In this document: positions 59,301 to 64,000 of the stretch, one piece after another | Position numbering within the stretch: position 1 is the first letter of the stretch | Layout: the number at the start of each line of letters is the position of its first letter | NCBI GenBank assembly: GCA_001972305.1 | Contig: BDDD01001502.1 | Span: 62,001 to 126,000, forward strand | Origin: Cephalotus follicularis | Lineage: Eukaryota > Streptophyta > Magnoliopsida > Oxalidales > Cephalotaceae | DNA: 64,000 nt | Direction: 5' to 3' | Notes under the pieces: generated by a model | Databases searched by the model: none | The model's input: only the letters and a program-made list of their open reading frames with translations | What the model was told of the DNA's origin: nothing | Made by a program: the position numbers and the translations under genes

Positions 59301-59773
59301 ATGATTCAATAATCTGTTGATTCCTTCTTAGGGAGTAAGAAAATATAATTATGATTTGAATTGCAGATTTTAGCAACAGTTGACAGTGTTCTGCTAAGGT
59401 AAAGCTCGGACTATGGAAGTCAAAGCTCAGACTATGGAAGGTAGAGCTCCAAATGCCTGAGGAAACCTCGAGGAAGAGGCCAGAGAAAGAGATCAGAGCT
59501 CAAGGCTCAAATTCAGACCTCCATGCATGAAGGTAGACCTCAACTGTAGAGGTCAGACCTTAGAGCAAAGAAGCTAGAACGAGCTACGAAGCTTATGGCA
59601 AACCACGGCGCTTTGCGTCCAGTTCTCTGCAAACACACTATTTACCATTACAATTATAATGGAGGTCAAGGATAAGGATTAAGTTGGAAGAAATAAAATA
59701 ATAAAATAAAGTTTTAATTTTGCACTGCTCTTCCGGTGGAGTCACAAACTAGTGGGGCGGGTTGTGTAAGTTT

Positions 59774-59790
59774 TTGTATCAGAGCATAGG
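59774..59790 (+). other. Primer-binding site of I
   Basis: TTGTATCAGAGCATAGG is an initiator tRNA-Met type site following GGGTTGTGTAAG. Confidence 0.75.
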
Positions 59791-59850
59791 TTTGGGATTC
59801 TACGGGATATGATGAATGGTGACATCTTGTTATAACATGCGAAAGAAATT

Positions 59851-60411
59851 ATGCCATGTGATCGTGAAGAAGAACGTCAAAGACCCAGGGATACAGGAAT
59901 AGGAGTCTCAGTAGACGGTAGTTTCCAATATTCCAGAAGCGCAGTCTGCTACATATATGTTACAACCACCTCCTTCAGCAGCTACAGGTGGTTAGTCTAT
60001 GTCGAAGCAAGCGGTCACCTTAATATTCAGGCATTGACCCCAGCTCTTACAGAAAGGGCTCATGCAGCCTGTAGGAACTATAGTTTTCGAAGAGACAGGA
60101 GATCCTGCTAATATAGAGGCATTGTTGAGCCGTCTAAAGCAGAGATTGAGCAGGTTGGAATTGCCGATAATTCTAGAGTTCGGCATGCATTTTTCCAGAT
60201 AGAAGTGGGTGACCTTCGCTAGTGGGAGGTCCTCAAGGCTAGATACGAGGACCCAACAGAGATTACTTGGGTGGTGTTCAAATGAAAGATTTGTCAGCAT
60301 TTCTTTCCTCCCACATATGTCCAGGAGAGGTGGAAAGAGTCCATCCATTTGTGTTCGGGCAGTATGTCAGTGACGCAGTATCAATACAGATTCAATGACC
60401 TATTCTATTAG
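59851..60411 (+). pseudogene. gag: I: gag remnant
   Basis: The frame from 60121 reads IVEPSKAEIEQVGIADNSR, VRHAFFQIEVGDLR, a TAG, WEVLKARYEDPTEITWVVFK, a TGA, KICQHFFPPTYVQERWKES and SGSMSVTQYQYRFNDLFY, then TAG. This is the capsid-type gag block of gypsy elements (compare FVKEFNEKYFPE in D). Upstream sequence from 59851 is in other frames and may be the gag N-terminus. No zinc knuckle, protease or RT follows before the 3' LTR. Confidence 0.75.
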
Positions 60412-60654
60412 TCTTCCTCTCTAGTAGCAGATCAAACAGAAAAGTATTGGTACATACAGTACAACTGATAGGCTTGCTAAGGAGTTGGACTTACAATACC
60501 ACAGATAGTAACCCCAAAGCTTGCAGTGGCAGGAGGCTAGGTAAGTCTACGGCGATGACCATAGTTTATGCTTTGACCAGAGATGAGACCTTGGCAACTC
60601 CCGATATGGCAGTATGAGAATTTTGACGACAAAATTCTAAAAAGTGGGGGATAT
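60412..60654 (+). other. I: short spacer to the 3' LTR with polypurine tract
   Basis: About 240 bp without recognisable coding, ending AAAAAGTGGGGGATAT (60639-60654) directly before TGTAATACCCC. This is where pol would be in a complete element. Confidence 0.75.
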
Positions 60655-61683
60655 TGTAATACCCCATGTTTCTTTAGGGTTTACCGTCTCTGTTTAATAG
60701 AAGCCTTTGTCTCTTTGTAGAAGACCCCACAGTATGGAGATGAATCTCCATGAGAGTTTGTTTGAGTTATACAAGTATGGTTCTTGTTATTCTCACTGGA
60801 ATATTTGTGGATCCCTCTATTTCAGTGTCCTGGAAGTTTTGTTGCGGGTGCACCCCTGTGGTGGTTAGCTCGATCTGGGTACTAACGTCAAGGGATGAGC
60901 AACGCCTGGAGCTTCAGACATAATCCTACTAGGAGACGAAATGCGTTTGCTTGGTTGAGATGCTCAGCTTCAGAGCAGATTGGTTTTTGTTGCAGAGCTC
61001 GTGAGGTGCCCTAGCCGTGGGGTCAGATTTGAGTTACGGTGGCTAATGCATCAGCTTCAGGATGTGATGCTCTACATAAAATTGTTGCAGAGCAGACTTG
61101 GTCTTTGAATAGAAGATCAGAGCAGCACAGACCAGACTAGGGCATAGCAGGCTAGAGTAGAGCAGAACAGACCTGGTCTAGGATGAGCAGACTATGATTA
61201 CTAGACTATGACGAGCAGACTAAGTTAGACATGTTTGGGAAGACTAGAACGAGCAGAGCTGGTAGAGTAGACTTGGGAGATGACCCGAAAGTTTCTGGAG
61301 TAAGCAAACCTGGGATAGGGCCTGTTTTATATAATAAAGCCAAAAATTATGGCCCATTACCTTTCAAATTCTCCTAAATTCTCTAGAATTCTAGAAGGCT
61401 CTTCACACTTATATAAATACACTAATGAGAGGGAAGAAAGTGACGGGCCTCTTTTCATTCTTGTGTTGGCCAAATTCCACCTCCTTCAGTTCTCCTTATT
61501 CTCCTGGCCGGAGTTTAACCATCAAGAAGGTAAGCCTAGAAGTGAATTTTCTTCCATTATTCTACCATATTCTAACTTGGATCCAATAGCCGATCCAGAG
61601 TATCCAAGTGGTTAGTTCATGATAGTGGCTTGAATAAATCTGTGAATGAGACACTCCTTCCTCATTCTCGTCAGTGAGATTCT

Positions 61684-61733
<50 letters not shown>

Positions 61734-61955
61734 CTTGAGTTGCACTCTAATGTTGGGTGCCTTGTGACTTGTCATATACGATACCATTTCGGTTAATGGG
61801 GAGGTTAATGTCCGGTGCCCACTCTCCTAGCATACTCGTTGGTCTATGACGGGGTGCTATGTGGGACTGCCCCCGGGAATCCGTGGCATGGATCTGCAGC
61901 ATACCGTTGGTCTATGATGGTATGTTGAGTGTGAGTGCAATGGGGCATCGGTTAC
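60655..61955 (+). repeat. I 3' LTR, visible part
   Basis: It aligns with the 5' LTR. A clear TATA box (TATATAAATA, 61410-61419) lies ahead of conserved GACGGGCCTCTTTTCATTC. A GT run of about 18 units (61697-61731) is much longer than in the 5' LTR (57664-57681). It is interrupted at 61956. Confidence 0.85.
61410..61419 (+). promoter_or_regulatory. TATA box of the I 3' LTR
   Basis: TATATAAATA occurs in CACTTATATAAATACAC. The matching place in the 5' LTR reads CACTCACATAAATAC, so that copy has lost it. Confidence 0.5.
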
Positions 61956-63677
61956 TGTAACGCCCGAAATTTCACGTATTATGATTTCATAATGTAAATG
62001 TACTTCATTTGTGGAAATTAATAAAATGATGGTTTTTCCAAAATTGATGATGTCGATGTCGATATGAAGTCAATTATGTACTTAGAACCGTAATTACTTG
62101 GTAAATTTACTGGAGGCAGTCGACTGGCACAGAAGACCAGCCGACTGGATGGCTGCGTGTGGAAGCAGTCAACTGGTGGGATGAACCAGTCGACTGACCA
62201 ATTGTCGTGACACTTGGCAACTGACTGCCAGGCGAACAGCCGACTGCCAGGGAAAGGCAGCCGACTGGATCGTGCTCTGTTTTATATGCATGTGACGAGA
62301 TCACATGCAGCCACTGACAAGACATCTTGCAGGGGCCATCTGATTATAGATGAAACGTGTATGCCATGCACATGACTGCTAGAACCTGCAGAAACTGAGG
62401 GGAAGGGGTGGAATGACATGTGTGTGTGCATGCAAGTGTTAGAAGGGAGGATGGCATTTAGTGCCATGTGAGGGAGCTAGGGGGAAGGCAAGAGAAAAGT
62501 CTCTGCATAAAACGTCTCCCCTCACTGCTCTCATGCAGATACTGAAAGAGAAAAGAACCAGAGTTATTGAGAGAGAACATAGTGAAAAATTGAGAGGATT
62601 CTCCTTTGTTGAAGCTTGGAGCTCGGGTGGGAGCTGTTGGGCTGTCCTTGGAGCTACTGGGCTTGGAGTTGGAGCTACTGGGAGGGTCAAAGATACTGGA
62701 AAGGAGACACAAAGTGGTGGACTTCCGATTTCTAACTTGAAATCAAAGGTAGGGGAAAATAGTAGGAATTCTATGCATGCAATTTGAGTTTAAGAGTAAT
62801 GATGTTATAAATGAATGGTCTAGTTGTTTGGCTGTGGATTTCTGTGTCAATGTTGTGGTTAATGTTAGTAAATAACCTAACATGCACACTGAGTTTTGGA
62901 TGGAGTTTTGGTTGGTTTTCATGCAATGCCATGTTTGGGTGTCATTTGAATTATGATGAAAACGGAGAATAACACTTGAATTGAGTTGTGTTTTAAACTA
63001 GTGTATGATTGCTGATGATATTCTGAAGTTTGAATACGTGTGGATATGTTCCAATGGTTTGCAGAATGGATTAGCAGTGAATTGCTGGCACTGTCCAGCC
63101 CAGAACAGCCGACTGTTTAGGTAAAATAGTCGACTACTCGAACATCCAGTCGACTGTGCATGCGTTTTTACCCAGAACAGTCGACTGTAGAAGGAAGGCA
63201 GTCGACTGCCGAATGCTAGCGATGAACAAGTTGACTGTTGAGGAAGAACAGTCGATTGTCTCAAGGATCCAGCCGACTGTTATGGAAAACAGCCGACTGT
63301 TATAATAGAAATTGAACCTTTAGAAAAGGTGTTAGGCCTAGGTTAAATACCCATAACCCTAGGTGCATTCTGAGCATATGTTTGTCCTGCATTTGAACTG
63401 CTACTGTACTATGAATTGCATTATGGTTGATTTCTAAAATGTATTAACCATCTTGGAAAACTTGCATGATTACAAAAATCATTATTGTGCGAAAATGTAT
63501 ATTTGTCAACATATGATTTTATATATTTTTGAAATGACTGGGGAAGTAATTCCAAAGACGGAGAAATGTTTTAAAGGATTGATTACACAGTCAAATGTAT
63601 GGTTTTAAGTTTTATAACTTATCACAACTTGTGAATGGAGTAATATATTTTAAACAAATATATGTGATCAAGTAATC
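61956..63677 (+). mobile_element. LTR K, left part
   Basis: It begins TGTAACGCCCGAAATTTC directly after GTTAC in the 3' LTR of I, at a point where the 5' LTR of I continues without a break. It carries two clusters of CAGTCGACTG and CAGCCGACTG motifs (62115-62270 and 63105-63300). No CDS or primer-binding site is seen, so it is an LTR. Its right end is not found before L2 begins. ORFs of 60-108 codons near 62440-62790 are unrelated to known proteins. Confidence 0.65.
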
Positions 63678-64000
63678 TGTAATACCCCGTTCGTTCACGT
63701 GCATATTTCGGATTTTAAATTTGATTTATTGGTTGTGTTGGCATATTTTGTTTTGGCATAATGTGTTTATGACGACTGGTTTGTCTGGTTCCTTTTGGGA
63801 CATATTTATTGCTTGTGTTGATATAACTTATGAGGTTATACTTGTACTGTGAACATGCACATATTTTTATATGTATATACGGAGATATGATTATTCTGAA
63901 AATTACATGTCCTACTGCATCACTATGCATTCACTCATGATACGCATTACCTTGACCTTGAACTGTATACATAAAATTTTCTACTTAGCCGAGTGAGGAA
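63678..64000 (+). mobile_element. LTR L2, related to C, runs off the window
   Basis: It begins TGTAATACCCCGTTCG. Its last 100 bases (CTGCATCACTATGCATTCA to TACTTAGCCGAGTGAGGA) match the reverse complement of LTR C at 7410-7500. The distance from the LTR start to this block is about 320 bp here and over 2 kb in C, so it is a deleted or distinct subfamily. Confidence 0.6.

Larger units (their letters stand above)
55588..59768 (+). repeat. I 5' LTR with foreign patches
   Basis: It matches the 3' LTR at 55588-56179 and 57135-57895. Between these lies J with a 96-bp duplication. A GTGTGGCT minisatellite follows (57950-58640), then sequence without a counterpart in the visible 3' LTR (58640-59400), including an H-like stretch. 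GCAGAC/AGCAGA-rich sequence is typical of this LTR (55860-56180, 61080-61270). It ends near GGGTTGTGTA. The TATA position is weak (CACATAAATAC, 57368-57378). Confidence 0.75.
55588..61955 (+). mobile_element. Gag-only LTR element I (3' LTR incomplete)
   Basis: The LTRs begin TGTAATACCCCATGATTC (55588) and TGTAATACCCCATGTTTC (60655) and align over hundreds of bases. A primer-binding site (59774-59790) follows the 5' LTR and a polypurine tract (60641-60654) precedes the 3' LTR. The interior is only about 880 bp and holds a gag remnant. The 3' LTR is interrupted by K at 61956, so its end and the target duplication are not visible (left flank CAATA). I cuts F. Confidence 0.85.

Noticed and set aside
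62461-62787. 108-codon ORF in LTR K
   Set aside because: No recognisable domain; it lies in the expected transcribed leader of an LTR and overlaps open frames on the other strand.

Overview
The window is intergenic DNA of a flowering plant, made almost entirely of LTR retrotransposons inserted into one another. The evidence for a plant is Ty3/gypsy gag-pol remnants that read like the Del/Tekay chromovirus type, primer-binding sites matching the 3' end of initiator tRNA-Met, LTRs of 2.3-3.7 kb, many C-to-T decay stops, and a plant-type alpha-tubulin fragment inside a DNA transposon. I find no intact cellular gene, rRNA or tRNA gene, or CRISPR array.

I name the elements A to L2. M1 (1-1732) is an LTR lying against the decayed gag/pol of A (plus strand, pol 1988-5030). 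The 3' LTR of A starts at 5067 and is split by three later insertions. B (solo LTR, 5433-22810, duplication ACACA) contains solo LTR C (6982-9770, GTGCC) and the gag-only element D (10047-21712, CTTTA). E (25018-35551) is a minus-strand gypsy element with gag, protease, RT, RNase H and integrase remnants. Its right LTR carries a MULE-like transposon (32267-33242) with an in-frame piece of alpha-tubulin. F (35704-55587) is a minus-strand gypsy element that lost its gag and 5' LTR. Its 3' LTR is split by G (35902-45701, ACATA), H (45762-46896, AAATC) and F2 (47950-50329, GAAAT/GTAAT). Its pol is split by M2 (51710-52686, GCAAT).

F is cut at 55588 by I, a plus-strand element with only a gag remnant between two long LTRs. 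The 5' LTR of I carries a G-like fragment J inside a perfect 96-bp duplication. Its 3' LTR is interrupted at 61956 by K, and K is followed at 63678 by L2, which runs off the window.

The nesting model is supported by target-site duplications and by arithmetic. With the insertions removed, the F LTR is about 2350 bp against 2380 bp for F2. One G LTR minus its tandem copy is 3562 bp against 3570 bp for the matching part of the other. The E LTRs are 2300 and about 2409 bp once the MULE is removed.

Every pol read here is broken, so nothing in the window looks able to move by itself. I see no new multi-gene system. The observations most worth following are the tubulin-carrying MULE, GTCGAC-cored motif clusters shared by LTRs of unrelated families, an unrecognised tryptophan-rich ORF in a foreign patch of a D LTR, and two roughly 1-kb tandem duplications, each confined to one LTR of a pair.
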